Assembly (NCBI GenBank): GCA_001513395.1
Contig: LFTP01000038.1
Span: 1 to 5,085, forward strand
Direction of reading: 5' to 3'
From: Clostridia bacterium DTU080
GTDB taxonomy: Bacteria; Bacillota; Limnochordia; DTU080
DNA: 5,085 bases
The notes below the pieces were generated by a model. It did no database searches, was not told where the DNA came from, and worked only from the letters and a program-made list of their open reading frames with translations. Positions 4,959 to 5,085 of this stretch are shown piece after piece. A program made the translations under genes and the position numbers. Numbering within the stretch: position 1 is the first letter of the stretch; each line of letters starts with the position of its first letter.

Positions 4959-4967
4959 GCTGTCCGA

Positions 4968-5085
4968 TTAGTCTTGTTCGCGCAACACAACCGTGACATG
5001 GCTGGTGCGCTTGCGGATCCGACTAGCCATTCCCCTGGCTCTGGGCCGGATTCTCTTTAGCGTTGCCCCTTCGTCCACATAGACC
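4968..5085 (-). CDS. rplV: Ribosomal protein L22, C-terminal end (truncated by window edge)
   Basis: L22 lines the 50S exit tunnel with its long beta-hairpin and touches all 23S rRNA domains. Only the last 38 codons are in the window. They read VYVDEGATLKRIRPRARGMA, then SRIRKRTSHVTVVLREQD and a TAA at 4970-4968. The stretch LKRIRPRARG followed by IRKRTSHVTVV is the L22 C-terminal signature, including part of the tunnel hairpin. The remaining roughly 70 to 80 N-terminal residues lie to the right of the window. Position directly upstream of rpsC is the standard order, with rpsS expected next beyond the edge. Confidence 0.95.
   Translation of the reverse strand, partial: VYVDEGATLKRIRPRARGMASRIRKRTSHVTVVLREQD

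Overview
This window is a stretch of the conserved bacterial S10-spc ribosomal protein cluster. Every gene lies on the minus strand, so the mRNA reads from the right end of the window to the left. In order of transcription: rplV (L22, 3' end only), rpsC (S3), rplP (L16), rpmC (L29), rpsQ (S17), rplN (L14), rplX (L24), rplE (L5), rpsN (S14), rpsH (S8), rplF (L6), rplR (L18), rpsE (S5, 5' part only). That is 11 complete and 2 truncated genes. Non-coding DNA is limited to spacers of 2 to 44 bases, and rplP and rpmC overlap by 4 bases. No stretch of more than 300 bases lacks a gene. I see no tRNA, mobile element, CRISPR array, terminator or unrelated cargo gene.

The organism is a bacterium of moderate GC (mid-50s percent by eye). 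S14 is the short zinc-binding form (61 residues, four cysteines) and L24 carries a C-terminal CxxC...CxxC zinc-ribbon-like tail. The S10 and spc halves run together with only 30 bases between rpsQ and rplN. Together with protein sequences resembling those of Firmicutes and other Gram-positive-side or deep-branching phyla, this argues against Proteobacteria. I cannot name a genus; an uncultured lineage is possible.

The genes work together as one translation-apparatus transcription unit. L22, L16, L29, L14, L24, L5, L6 and L18 build the 50S subunit; S3, S17, S14, S8 and S5 build the 30S subunit. Nearly every gene has its own G-rich Shine-Dalgarno sequence 6 to 9 bases ahead of its start. Several starts are not at the first in-frame start codon. 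I trimmed rplF to a GTG at 1351, rplE to a TTG at 2548 and rpsQ to an ATG at 3592, using Shine-Dalgarno position and family N-termini.

There is no novel biological system here. The points most worth a second look are: (1) TAG closes 7 of the 12 visible genes, unusual for highly expressed genes; (2) half of the visible starts are GTG or TTG; (3) a perfect 7-bp stem, 4-base loop hairpin sits just ahead of the rpsC Shine-Dalgarno; (4) the rpsE start is ambiguous; (5) an AUG-UAG start-stop pair sits directly before the rpsH start.
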